Below are positions 1 to 10,210 of a stretch of DNA of 64,000 nt, one piece after another. The stretch spans positions 5,642,001 to 5,706,000 of the forward strand of contig NZ_JANADK010000001.1 of the NCBI RefSeq assembly GCF_024199795.1. The letters are read 5' to 3'. The notes beneath the pieces are model-generated. The model was given only the letters and a program-made list of their open reading frames with translations. It did not search any database and was not told where the DNA came from. The stretch comes from Bradyrhizobium sp. CCGB01 (GTDB lineage Bacteria; Pseudomonadota; Alphaproteobacteria; Rhizobiales; Xanthobacteraceae). Within the stretch, counting starts at the first letter, position 1. The number at the start of each line of letters is the position of its first letter. A program made the position numbers and the translations under genes.

Positions 1-590
1 AGAGCTCGGCGGCGTTGTGCGGCGGGATCGAGGTCGCCATGCCGACCGCGATGCCTTGCGCACCGTTGGCGAGCAGGTTCGGGAAGCCGCCGGGCAGCAC
101 GACGGGCTCTTTCGACTGGCCGTCGTAATTGGCGCGGAATTCGACGCCGTCCTCATCGATGCCGTCGAGCAGAAGCCGCGCGACATCGGTCATGCGCGCT
201 TCGGTGTAGCGGTAGGCGGCGGGATTATCGCCGTCGATGTTGCCAAAGTTGCCCTGGCCGTCGACCAGCGGGTAGCGCGAGGAGAAATCCTGCGCGAGGC
301 GCACCATGGCGTCATAGATCGCCTGGTCGCCGTGCGGATGGAACGAGCCCATCACGTCGCCGACGATCTTGGCGGACTTCTTGAAACTTGTGCCGGGGTC
401 GAGCCGGAGCAGGCGCATGCCATAGAGGATGCGCCGGTGCACCGGCTTCAGGCCGTCGCGGGCGTCCGGCAGCGCGCGGTGCATGATGGTGGAGAGCGCA
501 TAGGCGAGATAGCGCTCTTCCAGCGCCTCACGCAGCGGCACCTCGTGAATTTCGGCCGGTTCCTCCGGCGGAATCAATCGTTTTCCCATG
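1..590 (-). CDS. parC: DNA topoisomerase IV subunit A, N-terminal part
   Basis: The first 196 codons of the topoisomerase IV A subunit, which with ParE decatenates daughter chromosomes. The start is the ATG at 590-588, giving [17 protein letters not shown]. The GyrA/ParC breakage-reunion core follows ([20 protein letters not shown], then [20 protein letters not shown]). RYTEARM contains the DNA-linking tyrosine. The reading frame is open to the window edge, so the truncation is due to the window and not to mutation. ParC rather than GyrA is preferred because of the N-terminus and because recO-parC adjacency is common in this group. It is last in the rpoZ-era-recO run. Confidence 0.93.
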
Positions 591-650
591 CCGCCCGGTT
601 AAACCGTGGAAGCGAATCGGGCAAGGATCGATTGGTTCCCGATGGACGAC

Positions 651-926
651 CTAGTGGCCAGCCCAGCCAGCGGTAACGGTCTCGGTTTTGGCCTGGGCCG
701 GCGCCGGCGCATTGGTCACACAGCGGCGGGCGGCCTCGATCTCAGCCTCCGTCGCACCGTGGGATCGCGCCCATGTCTCTGCGGCTGCAGCAGAATATTT
801 CGCCACATAGTACCGGACGACGGTACAGGATGCCCGGCGAAACACGCCGGGTTGCGGCTCGCCGGCCATTGCATCAGGCGCAAACGCGAGCAGCGCCGCC
901 GAGAAGGCGAATCCCCTGATCAACAT
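651..926 (-). CDS. Small secreted protein of unknown function
   Basis: A 91-residue protein starting at the ATG at 926, where MLIRGFAFSAALLAFAPDAM plus AGEP looks like a signal peptide with cleavage after AMA. The mature part is short and helical, with two cysteines (ASCTV and RRCVT) and an Ala/Gln-rich tail. A longer in-frame start exists upstream at 1010 but would bury the signal peptide. It lies between recO and parC on the same strand. I do not recognise a family. The two cysteines could form one periplasmic disulfide; this is inference. Confidence 0.7.
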   Translation of the reverse strand: MLIRGFAFSAALLAFAPDAMAGEPQPGVFRRASCTVVRYYVAKYSAAAAETWARSHGATEAEIEAARRCVTNAPAPAQAKTETVTAGWAGH

Positions 927-1051
927 ATTTGGCTGTCCCCGTTGTGGAACCCAGCTTGGCCAATGCGACCAGCCCGATTTGGTTCCGCGGAACTCTATGT
1001 CAGGGGGCAAGGCAGGGGCGCGGTCGGTTCATGGCGCCGGGAAGAGCCGCC

Positions 1052-1804
1052 TTATGGCGCCGGGAGCGCCGCTTTGGCCTGCTGCCGCGTCAGGGCGTTG
1101 ATGAAGCCGGCACGCGCGTCGGAATGGCCCTGCCCGCGCGGCTCCAGCACATGGCGCAGCAGGAACAGGCCGGTGAGCCGAAAGCCGTCCTGGAGATCCT
1201 GCTCGGTGAGCTCGCTCGCGGCCTCGCCATGACGCAGGAACGGCGGCAGGCGCAACAGCCGGTCGCGCCACGGCTCGCCCGCGCCGCGCGACACCGCGCC
1301 GCCGGATTTCGGCGAGACATAGATCAGGTCCGTGGTCTCGCCGGTGACGGCGCAATTCTCCAGCGCCAGCCCGAAGCCGAGCTCGGCCAGCATCGCCAGC
1401 TCGAAATGGATCAGGTGCACGGCGGCGCTACCGATGTCGTCGAAATCATCGAGCGAATGTTCGAGCAGCGCAAAGATCTCCTCGTGGGGATCGCGTTCGG
1501 GAAGGAGCCGCGCGATCGAGGCCAGATGGGTGACGCCGTAGACCCCGTGGGAGGCTCCCAGCAGCGTCGCCGCACGCAGCTTCAATCCCTCGATGGCGTA
1601 GGTGCCGAGATGCTCGTCGAGGCGCGCCCGCCACACCGCGCTGACACTGTTGCCGGGCTGCAGGAGCGGCCGCAGCCGCGAGCTGGCGCCGCCGCGCACG
1701 AGGCCGAGATGCCGGCCGTGCTCCCGCGTCAGCAGCTCGACGATAGCGCTGCTCTCGCCATGCCGCCGCACGCCCAGCACGATGCCTTCGTCGGTCCATT
1801 CCAT
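1052..1804 (-). CDS. recO: DNA repair protein RecO
   Basis: A 250-residue RecO, the RecFOR-pathway mediator that anneals strands and loads RecA on SSB-coated gaps. The N-terminal OB-fold starts [20 protein letters not shown], followed by [15 protein letters not shown], as is usual for the family. The C-terminal helical domain contains [20 protein letters not shown], the position where many RecO proteins begin a zinc finger. Only one of those cysteines is visible here, so zinc binding is doubtful. It is read with era upstream and parC downstream; an 84-aa-deeper overlapping frame is shadow. Confidence 0.93.
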   Translation of the reverse strand: MEWTDEGIVLGVRRHGESSAIVELLTREHGRHLGLVRGGASSRLRPLLQPGNSVSAVWRARLDEHLGTYAIEGLKLRAATLLGASHGVYGVTHLASIARLLPERDPHEEIFALLEHSLDDFDDIGSAAVHLIHFELAMLAELGFGLALENCAVTGETTDLIYVSPKSGGAVSRGAGEPWRDRLLRLPPFLRHGEAASELTEQDLQDGFRLTGLFLLRHVLEPRGQGHSDARAGFINALTRQQAKAALPAP

Positions 1805-1837
1805 GGGGTGAACTGTAGCGGATTCCGCCGTTCATTC

Positions 1838-1921
1838 GTAGGGCGGATTAGCCGAAGGCGTAATCCGCCAATTGCCCGTGCACGCCAAAATGGTGGATTA
1901 CGCTTCGCTAATCCACCCTAC
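1838..1921. repeat. REP-like intergenic palindrome, GTAGGGYGGATTAG family
   Basis: Two arms (1838-1870 and 1891-1921) are imperfect inverted copies beginning and ending GTAGGG(C/T)GGATTAGC and its complement, separated by about 20 bases. It fills most of the gap between recO and the upstream membrane-protein gene. Such elements are dispersed in Bradyrhizobium genomes and can fold into long hairpins in RNA. It sits just upstream of the recO start. Confidence 0.8.
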
Positions 1922-1937
1922 GGCACCGCGTAAAACC

Positions 1938-2318
1938 TCACGCGTTGAACCAGCCCTGTGCGTCGCCCGTGAAGGAGAAATACAGCCCCATCGTCGTCAG
2001 CACGCAGGAGACGATCTCGATGGCGCTGTCGAGCTCCATGCCCTTCTCGCCGATGATCTGGCCGAGCGAGATCACCGACAGCACGAGGGCTGCCGCCAGC
2101 ACCCAGCGCGGCCAGTTCTTGCGCCAACGCGCGGCGAGCCAGACGAAGTAGACCAGCAGCAGGATCATGCCGCCGGCGAGCAGGGTCGCCGTCATGAGCA
2201 TCTGCTCGGTCATCTCCGCATTGGGCGTGCGGTCCTGCACCGCGACCGACAGGGCATCCAGCATCAACGAGGCATAGAGCAGCGCTTCGAAGCGCAGGAC
2301 GTTGCTGGGTACGCTCAT
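1938..2318 (-). CDS. Small integral membrane protein of unknown function
   Basis: A 126-residue protein with about four hydrophobic segments, near residues 10-27, 39-61, 70-88 and 96-115 (for example LLAGGMILLLVYFVWLAARW). The start MSVPSNVLRFEALLYASLML is the ATG at 2318. It lies 21 bases after the era stop on the same strand, so it is probably read with era. No enzymatic motif is visible and I do not recognise the family. Confidence 0.75.
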   Translation of the reverse strand: MSVPSNVLRFEALLYASLMLDALSVAVQDRTPNAEMTEQMLMTATLLAGGMILLLVYFVWLAARWRKNWPRWVLAAALVLSVISLGQIIGEKGMELDSAIEIVSCVLTTMGLYFSFTGDAQGWFNA

Positions 2319-2339
2319 CGGTAGCCGATCTTTTCTTGG

Positions 2340-3266
2340 TTATTCTTTGGGGAATTCCAGGCCCATCTCGCGATAGCGATCGGGATCGTCACCCCAGTTC
2401 TCGCGCACCTTGACGAACAGGAACAGATGCACGGGCACGCCCAGGATCTCGGCGAGCTCCTTGCGCGAGTCCGCGCCGATCGACTTGATGGTGGCGCCGC
2501 CCGCGCCGAGCACGATCTTGCGCTGGCTCTCGCGCTCGACGAAGATCGTCTGCTCGATGCGCACCGACTTGTCCTTGCGCTCCTCCCACTTGTCGGTCTC
2601 GACCGTGGACTGGTAGGGCAATTCCTGGTGCAGCTTGCGATAGATCTTCTCGCGCGTGATCTCGGCCGCCAGTTGCCGCATCGGCGCGTCCGACATCTGG
2701 TCTTCGGGATAGAGGAACGGCCCCGGCGGCACGATCTCGGCCAGCGTATGCCTGAGGTCGTCGACGCCGTCGCCCGAGATCGCGGCGATCATGAACGTCT
2801 TCGCGAACGGCATGCGCTCGTTGGCGGCCTGCGCCAGCGCCAGCAGCTTCTCGCGCTGGACCAGATCGACCTTGTTGATCACCAGGATCTTCTCGTGTTT
2901 CACGCTGGCGACCTTGGTGAGGATCGCCTCGGCCTCCTCGTCGATTCCGGCCTTGGCGTCGAGCAGCACGCAGACGAGGTCCGCGTCATGCGCACCGCTC
3001 CAGGCGGTCGAGACCATGGCACGGTCGAGCCGGCGCTTCGGCAGGAAGATGCCGGGCGTGTCGACCAAAATCACTTGCGCGTTGTTCTCGATGACGATGC
3101 CGCGGATAAGCGCGCGCGTGGTCTGCACCTTGCGCGAGACGATCGTGACCTTTGCCCCGACCAGCGCGTTGACCAGCGTGGATTTTCCGACATTCGGCGC
3201 GCCGATCAGCGCAACGAAGCCGCAGCGCGTAGCAGTGGGCGCCTCGCCGCTTGCTTCAGCCGTCAT
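2340..3266 (-). CDS. era: GTPase Era
   Basis: A 308-residue Era, an essential GTPase that binds the 3' end of 16S rRNA and assists 30S assembly. The G1 loop GAPNVGKST, G3 DTPG and G4 NKVD are present. The C-terminal KH domain includes VLGAGGATIKSIGADSRKEL. I chose the ATG at 3266, giving MTAEASGEAPTATRCGFVAL. A GTG seven codons upstream at 3287 is also in frame. The chosen start lies inside the last codons of rnc (rnc stop at 3256), so the two genes overlap by 11 bases and are likely coupled. Confidence 0.95.
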   Translation of the reverse strand: MTAEASGEAPTATRCGFVALIGAPNVGKSTLVNALVGAKVTIVSRKVQTTRALIRGIVIENNAQVILVDTPGIFLPKRRLDRAMVSTAWSGAHDADLVCVLLDAKAGIDEEAEAILTKVASVKHEKILVINKVDLVQREKLLALAQAANERMPFAKTFMIAAISGDGVDDLRHTLAEIVPPGPFLYPEDQMSDAPMRQLAAEITREKIYRKLHQELPYQSTVETDKWEERKDKSVRIEQTIFVERESQRKIVLGAGGATIKSIGADSRKELAEILGVPVHLFLFVKVRENWGDDPDRYREMGLEFPKE

Positions 3267-4122
3267 TGCCGCCGCCAACACCTTCACGTTCGATCATCAC
3301 TGAAGCCGCCACCTTTTCCGCCGCACGCTTGCTGCCACCGACGCCTTCGGCCGGCGCCAATCCCGGCAGATCCACCGCGACGCGGAACTGCGGATCGTGA
3401 TGCGGGCCGGTGCGCTCGACCTCGCGGTAGACCGGCGTCGGCAGCCCCTTGCCCTGCGCCCATTCCTGCAGCACGGTCTTGGGATCGCGCAGGGGACGCC
3501 GCGGCTTGTGCATGCGTTCGGTCCAGTTGCGCCGGACGAACTCCGCCGCCGCCGCATAGCCGCCGTCGAGGAAGACGGCACCGATCACGGCCTCGCAGAT
3601 GTCGCCGAGCACGCTCTTGCGCAGGCGGGCATCGGCGCTCGGTCCGACCGAGCCGAGCTTGACGTCGTCGAGCAAACCGAGCGACTTGGCGACGTCGGCG
3701 CAGCTCTCCTTGCGCACCAGCTCGGCAAGTCGCTTGGACAGCTCGCCTTCGTCGGCGTTCGGGAAGGCGTGATAGAGCATGTCGGAGACGACGAGCCCGA
3801 GCACGTGGTCGCCGAGGAATTCAAGCCGCTGATAGCTGTCGCCGCGCTTGCGCCCGGACTTCAGCGCCGACACATGCGTGATCGCCTGCATCAGCAGATT
3901 CGGATCGGCAAAGCTGTGGCCGATGCGCGCCTCGAGTGCCGCGTTCGCATCCGAGTTCTTGGCCTTGCTGCTCCGCACCCGCTTCTTCTTTGCAGGCGAT
4001 TTGGTTTCAGACGTCTTGGTTTCGGGCGTCTTGGTCGCAAGTGTCTTGGTCGCAGCTTCGCCGTCGGCGCCCGCCGCGGGCTCGGGCGATTGGATCGGAA
4101 TGTCCTTGGCTTCGTCTTTCAT
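3256..4122 (-). CDS. rnc: Ribonuclease III
   Basis: A 288-residue RNase III, which cuts double-stranded RNA in rRNA processing. The catalytic signature QRLEFLGDHVLGLVVSDML lies near the middle, the second acidic cluster is GDICEAVIGAVFLDGG, and a C-terminal dsRNA-binding domain runs from DPKTVLQEWAQGKGLPTP. The N-terminus carries an atypical 50-residue Lys/Thr/Ser-rich extension with KTxETK repeats. The start at 4122 is supported because its ATG overlaps the lepB stop as ATGA; a longer frame to 4161 exists but would lie inside lepB. Confidence 0.95.
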   Translation of the reverse strand: MKDEAKDIPIQSPEPAAGADGEAATKTLATKTPETKTSETKSPAKKKRVRSSKAKNSDANAALEARIGHSFADPNLLMQAITHVSALKSGRKRGDSYQRLEFLGDHVLGLVVSDMLYHAFPNADEGELSKRLAELVRKESCADVAKSLGLLDDVKLGSVGPSADARLRKSVLGDICEAVIGAVFLDGGYAAAAEFVRRNWTERMHKPRRPLRDPKTVLQEWAQGKGLPTPVYREVERTGPHHDPQFRVAVDLPGLAPAEGVGGSKRAAEKVAASVMIEREGVGGGNDG

Positions 4123-4883
4123 CGGACAATTTTGAAGAAGCGGTTCCAGCGCACCGCCCACGGCCAGCGCCAGAACATCCAGGCATGCTCGCCTTCGGCG
4201 ATGGAAAAGAAGATCATCTGGGCGCGGCCGATCAAATTCTCCTGCGGCACGTAGCCGACCTGGCCGAGGAAGCGGCTGTCGGTGGAGTTGTCGCGGTTGT
4301 CGCCCATCATGAAGAAATGGCCCGGCGGCACGTTGTAGACGTTGGTGTTGTCCATGTAGCCGTTGTCGGCGCAGTCCAGCGTCTCATAGGACACGCCGTT
4401 CGGCAGCGTCTCCTTCCACCGCTTCACCCGCGAGATGCCTCCGCCTTCGGAGCCGCAGGGATCCTCGCCGACGAATTCGCTCATGCGCTGCCGCTCGACC
4501 GGGGTGTCGTTGATGTAGAGCAGCCCGTCCTTCATCTGGACGCGGTCGCCGGGAAGCCCGATGACGCGCTTGATGTAGTCGGTGGAGTCGTCCTTGGGCA
4601 GGCGGAACACGACGATGTCGCCGCGGTTCGGGTCCGAGCCCCAGATCCGCCCCGAGAACAGCGGCGGCGAGAACGGGATCGAGTAGTGGCTATAGCCGTA
4701 GGAATATTTCGAGACGAACAGATAGTCGCCGACCAGCAGCGTCGCCTTCATCGAACCGGACGGGATGTTGAACGGCTGGAACAGGAACGTGCGGATCACC
4801 AGCGCGATCAGGAGAGCGTGGATCACGACCCGGATCGTCTCGCCGACGCCGCTCTCAGTTTTCGTTCCCGAAGTCACGCTCAT
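4119..4883 (-). CDS. lepB: Signal peptidase I
   Basis: A 254-residue inner-membrane protease that removes signal peptides from Sec and Tat substrates. The N-terminal membrane anchor is VVIHALLIALVIRTFLF. The catalytic serine lies in PSGSMKATLLVGDYLFVSK and the general-base lysine in DSTDYIKRVIGLPGDRV. The box MMGDNRDNSTDSRFLGQVG is typical of the family. It is followed directly by rnc (ATGA overlap). A 250-base gap to acpS upstream suggests it may also have its own promoter. Confidence 0.96.
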   Translation of the reverse strand: MSVTSGTKTESGVGETIRVVIHALLIALVIRTFLFQPFNIPSGSMKATLLVGDYLFVSKYSYGYSHYSIPFSPPLFSGRIWGSDPNRGDIVVFRLPKDDSTDYIKRVIGLPGDRVQMKDGLLYINDTPVERQRMSEFVGEDPCGSEGGGISRVKRWKETLPNGVSYETLDCADNGYMDNTNVYNVPPGHFFMMGDNRDNSTDSRFLGQVGYVPQENLIGRAQMIFFSIAEGEHAWMFWRWPWAVRWNRFFKIVR

Positions 4884-5133
4884 TGCTCTCTCAATTCCGG
4901 CCGGCGATCACAGAGCGCCCTCCTCCCGCGAACAGCCCACCGGTTCGCGGCCCAAGGAGATTGTCCTGATTCTGATAATGAGGGCCAATTCCGGCGTAAA
5001 GCCGAATTCGCCCAGCCTGATTTGCGTTCGCGGACTTTTAGACGGTTGTCTGGGGCCACGCAATCAAGGATCGCATCAAAACTTCATAAGGCATTGAATA
5101 TTAATACGAATTATAAAAATCACCGGATGCCGG

Positions 5134-5553
5134 TCAGGGCTTGGCCAGCGGCACGGCGGAAATGATGACGAAGGCCTGCGCCAGCGGCCAGTCGTCGGTG
5201 ATCGACACGTCGATCCTCGCCTCGAACCCCTCGGGGGTCAGGGCCTGGAGCCGGGCCAGCGCCCCGCCCGTCAATTGCATGGTCGGCCGCCCCCCCGGCA
5301 GGTTGACCACCCCCATGTCGCGCCACCAGACGCCGCGCCGGATACCGGTGCCGAGCGCCTTCGAGCAGGCCTCCTTGGCGGCGAAGCGCTTGGCGTAGGT
5401 CGCGACCACCATCTTCTCGTTCTTGGCGCGCCGCTCCGCCTTGGCCCGCTCGGCCGCGGTGAAGATGCGGTCCAGGAATCGCTCGCCATGGCGCTCGATC
5501 ACCTTAGCCACGCGGGTGATGTCGATCAGGTCGGAGCCGATGCCGATGATCAT
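5134..5553 (-). CDS. acpS: Holo-[acyl-carrier-protein] synthase
   Basis: A 139-residue AcpS, which transfers 4'-phosphopantetheine from CoA to the serine of acyl carrier protein. The N-terminal Mg-binding motif is [15 protein letters not shown] and the second signature is [19 protein letters not shown]. The start ATG at 5553 overlaps the pdxJ stop as ATGA, so the pair is probably translationally coupled. A longer frame extends upstream through pdxJ but is not coding there. Confidence 0.95.
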   Translation of the reverse strand: MIIGIGSDLIDITRVAKVIERHGERFLDRIFTAAERAKAERRAKNEKMVVATYAKRFAAKEACSKALGTGIRRGVWWRDMGVVNLPGGRPTMQLTGGALARLQALTPEGFEARIDVSITDDWPLAQAFVIISAVPLAKP

Positions 5554-6302
5554 GCCCGGCTCCGGCCCCGGTCCATCGCCGCGCGCATGCTGCGCACTGT
5601 CTCGGCGAGACCGACGAACAGCGCCTCGCCGATCATGTAGTAGCCGATGTTGAGCTCCATGATCTCCGGCAGCGCGGCGATCGTCTCCGCCGTCGCGTAA
5701 TCGAGCCCGTGGCCGGCGTGAACTTCCAACCCGGCTTCCTTCGCGAGCTTCACGCCCGCGACGATCCGCTTCCATTCGGCCTCGGCCTTGTCGGTATGAC
5801 CGTCGACGACGGCGTCGCACCAGGCGCCGGTGTGGATCTCGATCACGGGCGCCCGCAGCCGCGCCGCCATCTCGATCTGCGCGGGATCGGCGGCGATGAA
5901 CAGCGAGACCCGGATGCCGGCATCGTTCAGCCGTGCGATGTAGGGCGCGAGCGCATTGTGCTGGCCGACGACGTCGAGCCCGCCTTCGGTCGTCACCTCC
6001 TGGCGGCGCTCCGGCACGAGGCACACCGCGTGCGGCCTGGTCGCGAGCGAGATCCGCATCATGTCGTCGGTTGCTGCCATCTCGAAATTGAGCGGCCTGG
6101 AGATCTCGGCCTTCAGCCGCGCCATGTCCTCGTCGCGGATGTGCCGGCGATCCTCGCGCAGATGCGCGGTGATGCCGTCCGCACCGGCCTCGATCGCGAT
6201 CAGCGCCGCGCGCACCGGATCGGGATTGCGGCCGCCGCGCGCGTTACGCAGGGTCGCGACATGGTCGACATTGACGCCGAGGCGGAGCGGAGTAGCGGGC
6301 AT
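5550..6302 (-). CDS. pdxJ: Pyridoxine 5'-phosphate synthase
   Basis: A 250-residue PdxJ, which condenses 1-deoxyxylulose 5-phosphate with 3-amino-2-oxopropyl phosphate in vitamin B6 synthesis. The N-terminal [18 protein letters not shown] and the active-site region [16 protein letters not shown] are characteristic, as are HAGHGLDY and [16 protein letters not shown]. The ATG at 6302 is preferred; a GTG at 6314 would add four residues. It lies 44 bases downstream of rsh and overlaps acpS. Confidence 0.95.
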   Translation of the reverse strand: MPATPLRLGVNVDHVATLRNARGGRNPDPVRAALIAIEAGADGITAHLREDRRHIRDEDMARLKAEISRPLNFEMAATDDMMRISLATRPHAVCLVPERRQEVTTEGGLDVVGQHNALAPYIARLNDAGIRVSLFIAADPAQIEMAARLRAPVIEIHTGAWCDAVVDGHTDKAEAEWKRIVAGVKLAKEAGLEVHAGHGLDYATAETIAALPEIMELNIGYYMIGEALFVGLAETVRSMRAAMDRGRSRA

Positions 6303-6346
6303 TTCAGGACTCACGAGATCGGGGGACAGGCGAATGCGAGAGGCGT

Positions 6347-8632
6347 CTATCCATTAACACGTTCGACGCGGGCGACGACCGCCTTCGCGCGCAACTGGGC
6401 GAGGATCGCGCTCAAATGCTTCAGATCGTAGACTTCGAGATCGATCGTCGTTTCGGTGAAGTCGGGCGAGCGGCGCTGCATGCTGATGTTGTCGATGTTG
6501 CCGTCGTGCTCGGCGATCACGGTCGCGATCTGCGCCAGCGCGCCGGGCTCGTTGACGTTCTCGACCTTGATGCGGGCCGGGAAGCGCTGCGGCGCGGAGT
6601 CCTCGATGTCCCAGCGCACGTCGAGCCAGCGCTCCGGCTCCTCCTCGAAATCCTTCAGCGCCGGCGCCTGGATCGGGTAGATCGTGATGCCCTCGCCCGG
6701 CGTGACGATGCCGACGATGCGGTCCCCGGGCACGGCGCCGCCGTTCGGCGCGAACTTCACCGGCAGGTCCGAATTGATGCCGCGGATCGGGATCGCGACC
6801 GGGCTGCGCGGCGGCTCCGACGACTTCTCCTTGAGCTTGGCGGCGAGCCCCTTCTTGACGCCGTAGCGCGCGATGCGCTCCTCCTTGTAGTCGGGATACA
6901 TCGCGCGCGCGACGTGGGAGGCCTTGATCTCGCCGCGGCCGACCGCCGCCATGACGTCCTCGATCGAGGTCCGCGCCAGCCGCGGCAGCGCGCCCTTGAG
7001 CTTGTCGTCGGCGTATTCGATCTTGGCGCGCTCGAACAGGCGCTCGACGATGCGCCGGCCGAGACCGACATATTGATCGCGCACGGCGGTGCGCGTCGCG
7101 CGGCGGATCGCGGCGCGCGCCTTGCCGGTGACCGCGAGCGTTTCCCAGGCGGACGGCGGCGCCGCTTGCGCTTCCGAGGTCAGCACCTCGACTTCGTCGC
7201 CGTTCTGGAGCTCCGAGGACAGCGGCGCGAACTGGCCGTTGATCTTGCAGCCCACCGCGCTGTTGCCGACGTCGGTGTGCACGGCATAGGCGAAGTCGAT
7301 CACATTGGCATGGCGCGGCAGCGCGATCAGCTTGCCCTTCGGGGTGAAGCAGAACACCTGGTCGTGGAACAGCTCGAGCTTGGTGTGCTCGAGGAATTCC
7401 TCGGGGTTGGCGCTCTCCGAGAGAATGCCGATGGTGTGGCGCAACCAGGCGAACGCAGTGGACTCGCGCTTGAGAAATTCGGTCGGCGAGCCCACGTCTT
7501 CCTTGTAGAACACGTGCGCCGCGATGCCGCGCTCGGCGATCTGGTCCATCGCCTCGGTGCGGATCTGGAGCTCGACGCGCTGGTTGCCGGGGCCGATCAC
7601 GGTGGTGTGGATCGAGCGGTAGTCGTTCTGCTTCGGCGTCGAGATGTAGTCCTTGAAACGCCCGGGCACGACCGGCCAGTTGGTGTGAACGATGCCGAGC
7701 GCGCGATAGCAGGCCTCGATGTCGTTGACGACGAGGCGGAAGCCGAAGATGTCGGACAATTGCTCGAAGCCGACCGACTTGCGCTCCATCTTGGTCCAGA
7801 TCGAGAATGGCTTCTTGCGGCGGCCATAGACCCGCGCGCCGAGCCCGCGGTGGCGCAGATTGTTGGAGAGCTGGTCCTCGATCTCGCCGATCAGATTGCG
7901 GTTGCGTTCGGCGAGCGAGTCGAGCCGCTGCATCACCACCGAATAGGCCTCGGGATCGAGGGTGCGGAAGGACAAATCCTCCAGCTCCTCGCGCATTTCC
8001 TGCATGCCCATGCGGCCGGCCAGCGGCGCATAGATGTCGAGCGTCTCCTCGGCAATGCGCCGTCGCGACTCCGCCGGCACGAAGTCCAGCGTACGCATGT
8101 TGTGCAGGCGGTCGGCGAGCTTGACCAGGAGAACGCGGACATCGTCGGCAATGGCCAGCAACAATTTGCGCAGGTTCTCGGCCTGCTTGGCCTCGCGCGA
8201 CACCAGCTCCAGCCGCTTCAGCTTGGTCAGCCCTTCGACCAGCGCGCCGATCTCGGCCCCGAAGATCTGGTCGATCTCGGCACGGGTCGCCTCGGTGTCC
8301 TCGATCGTGTCGTGCAGCAGCGCGGCCACGATGGTGGCGTCGTCGAGCTTCAGATCGGTGAGAATCGCCGCCACTTCGAGCGGGTGCGAGAAATACGGAT
8401 CGCCCGAGGCACGGGTCTGCGAGCCGTGCGCCTTCATGGCGTAGACATAGGCGCGGTTCAGCAGGTCTTCGTTGGTGTTGGGATTGTAGGACCTGACGCG
8501 CTCGACGAGGTCATATTGACGCATCATGCGCGCGCGAGGCTTGCCCGAGCGAGCCACCGGCGCAGTCGGGGCCACGGCAACCGATTCGGTTGCGGCCAGC
8601 ATCTGCGTTGATCTCCGGCGCCGATACACCAT
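6347..8632 (-). CDS. rsh: Bifunctional (p)ppGpp synthetase/hydrolase
   Basis: A 761-residue RelA/SpoT-type enzyme that makes and degrades the stringent-response alarmone. The order is an N-terminal HD hydrolase domain (SHPLEVA, then [13 protein letters not shown]), the synthetase domain ([18 protein letters not shown] and [17 protein letters not shown]), a TGS domain ([20 protein letters not shown]) and a C-terminal ACT domain. Both catalytic domains look intact, as expected for the single long Rsh of alphaproteobacteria. The first ATG at 8632 has an AGGA upstream; Met11 at 8602 is an alternative. It lies between rpoZ and pdxJ. Confidence 0.95.
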   Translation of the reverse strand: MVYRRRRSTQMLAATESVAVAPTAPVARSGKPRARMMRQYDLVERVRSYNPNTNEDLLNRAYVYAMKAHGSQTRASGDPYFSHPLEVAAILTDLKLDDATIVAALLHDTIEDTEATRAEIDQIFGAEIGALVEGLTKLKRLELVSREAKQAENLRKLLLAIADDVRVLLVKLADRLHNMRTLDFVPAESRRRIAEETLDIYAPLAGRMGMQEMREELEDLSFRTLDPEAYSVVMQRLDSLAERNRNLIGEIEDQLSNNLRHRGLGARVYGRRKKPFSIWTKMERKSVGFEQLSDIFGFRLVVNDIEACYRALGIVHTNWPVVPGRFKDYISTPKQNDYRSIHTTVIGPGNQRVELQIRTEAMDQIAERGIAAHVFYKEDVGSPTEFLKRESTAFAWLRHTIGILSESANPEEFLEHTKLELFHDQVFCFTPKGKLIALPRHANVIDFAYAVHTDVGNSAVGCKINGQFAPLSSELQNGDEVEVLTSEAQAAPPSAWETLAVTGKARAAIRRATRTAVRDQYVGLGRRIVERLFERAKIEYADDKLKGALPRLARTSIEDVMAAVGRGEIKASHVARAMYPDYKEERIARYGVKKGLAAKLKEKSSEPPRSPVAIPIRGINSDLPVKFAPNGGAVPGDRIVGIVTPGEGITIYPIQAPALKDFEEEPERWLDVRWDIEDSAPQRFPARIKVENVNEPGALAQIATVIAEHDGNIDNISMQRRSPDFTETTIDLEVYDLKHLSAILAQLRAKAVVARVERVNG

Positions 8633-8773
8633 GCCATCCTGCCTTCAAACGGACCCTGAGCGGCCCGTTGTATCCATCTTAGCTCCGATCGCGCGTGCGT
8701 CCGATCAATTCGGTGACAGGTGCGCAGCGCGATGTAGCAACGCTATGGTAACCACGAAAACGCCAACAAAAGC

Positions 8774-8801
8774 AAAGGCCCGAACACGGGTTCGGGCCTT
8801 T
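8774..8801 (-). terminator. Hairpin between rpoZ and rsh
   Basis: AAAGGCCCGAAC and GTTCGGGCCTTT form a strong stem with a 4-base loop. On the minus strand it is followed by a T-rich stretch (CTTTTGTTGG), so it could end part of the rpoZ transcript. With rsh directly downstream it may act as an attenuator or mark an rsh promoter in the remaining 140 bases. Confidence 0.7.
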
Positions 8802-8840
8802 GATAAGATCACAAGAAGTCGACGACTGCGATGGGACGAT

Positions 8841-9233
8841 TTACTCGTCCTCCTCGGGCTGCTCTTCCGGCGGCGCGAGGCCCTCGAGACCCTTCAGGAG
8901 CTCCTCTTCGGTCATGCGCTCAACGGCAACTTCGGTATCGTCCGCATCGACGCTGGCGCCGGCGGAACCGATCAGCGGCACCGTATCGGGCTCGGGCTCG
9001 TCGACCTCGACGAACTTCTGGAGCGAGTGCACCAGCTCCTCGCGGAGGTCCTCCGGCGAGATGGTCTCGTCGGCAATTTCGCGTAAAGACACAACAGGGT
9101 TCTTGTCGTTATCGCGGTCAACCGTTAGTTGTGAACCGGACGAAATCATGCGGGCGCGGTGGGCGGCCAGCAGGACCAGGTCAAACCGGTTGTCGACCTT
9201 GTCGATACAATCTTCTACGGTGACGCGAGCCAT
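8841..9233 (-). CDS. rpoZ: RNA polymerase omega subunit
   Basis: A 130-residue omega subunit, which helps assemble the beta' subunit and carries one ppGpp site in proteobacteria. The start [20 protein letters not shown] and [18 protein letters not shown] are diagnostic. The C-terminus is a long acidic tail ending EEQPEEDE. The neighbouring gene, rsh, makes ppGpp, the usual linkage. Confidence 0.96.
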   Translation of the reverse strand: MARVTVEDCIDKVDNRFDLVLLAAHRARMISSGSQLTVDRDNDKNPVVSLREIADETISPEDLREELVHSLQKFVEVDEPEPDTVPLIGSAGASVDADDTEVAVERMTEEELLKGLEGLAPPEEQPEEDE

Positions 9234-9562
9234 GGACTGTCGCTCCGTTGTGGGTGGGACGAAATATGTGGATGATCGGGGCTAGTTATAGGGGACAGGG
9301 CGATTTCGCAAGGCCAATTTGTGATTTGGCCTCGCCAAACGGCTCTGCTACCCCCACATTGGGGCTGGGATGGGTGATTTGCCGGGCTGCCATTGAGGGC
9401 GGCGCCGGGCGTGCGCAGGTCCGTCATAACTATACCTTGATTGCCCCGACTTCTCCGGATTTGCGGTTTCGACGGGTTTGGGCGGCACCATAAGACCGCG
9501 CGGCTTGCCGCCGCCGCGCCAACAATAAACGATCAATCACGACCACTACGCGAGCAAACTGA
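9234..9562. other. Divergent promoter region rpoZ / NYN gene
   Basis: This gap of about 330 bases separates the rpoZ and NYN-domain starts. It presumably holds both promoters. I see no conserved RNA, strong hairpin or coding signal in it. Confidence 0.5.
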
Positions 9563-10210
9563 ATGTCACCTTCTGCTACCAACAAGATCGCGCTCTTCAT
9601 CGACGGGGCCAATCTGTACGCGACGGCGAAAACTCTGGGCTTCGACATCGACTACAAGCGCCTGCTGAAGGAGTTTCAGAGCCGCGGGACGCTGTTGCGG
9701 GCGTTCTACTACACCGCGATCATCGAGGATCAGGAATACTCCTCGATCCGCCCGCTGATCGACTGGCTCGACTACAACGGCTACACCGTCGTCACCAAGG
9801 CGACCAAGGAGTTCATCGACGCCTCCGGCCGCCGCAAGGTCAAGGGCAACATGGACATCGAGCTCGCCGTGGACGCCATGGAGCTCGCCGAGCACATCGA
9901 CCAGATGGTGCTGTTCTCGGGTGACGGCGACTTCCGCTCCCTGGTCGAGGCCGTCCAGCGCCGCGGCGTTCGGGTCACCGTGATCTCCACCATCGCGAGC
10001 CAGCCGCCGATGATCGCCGACGAGTTGCGCCGCCAGGCCGACGTCTTCACCGACCTCGTCGAGCTGCAATCCAAGCTCGGCCGCGACCCGTCCGAACGCC
10101 CCGCCCCGCGTGACCGCGGCGAGCGCGGCGAGGGACGCCACCACGCCCCGCAGTTCCTCCAGCGCGCGACCACAATGGCGCCGAGGGGCGATGACGACTT
10201 CGAGGAGTGA
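9563..10210 (+). CDS. NYN-domain (LabA/DUF88-type) protein
   Basis: A 215-residue protein with a PIN-like NYN fold. IALFIDGANLYATAKTLGFD gives the first acidic residue, GNMDIELAVDAMELA the second and VLFSGDGDFRSLVEAVQRRG the third, so the metal-dependent nuclease site appears complete. The C-terminal 45 residues are charged and low-complexity (Arg, Gly, Glu, Pro). Its last 20 bases overlap the uracil-DNA glycosylase gene. The RNA or DNA substrate is not known for this family. Confidence 0.85.
   Translation: MSPSATNKIALFIDGANLYATAKTLGFDIDYKRLLKEFQSRGTLLRAFYYTAIIEDQEYSSIRPLIDWLDYNGYTVVTKATKEFIDASGRRKVKGNMDIELAVDAMELAEHIDQMVLFSGDGDFRSLVEAVQRRGVRVTVISTIASQPPMIADELRRQADVFTDLVELQSKLGRDPSERPAPRDRGERGEGRHHAPQFLQRATTMAPRGDDDFEE

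Noticed and set aside
6416..8611. A 731-residue plus-strand frame
   Set aside because: It is the antisense of rsh, with arginine/aspartate-rich composition typical of shadows in high-GC DNA.
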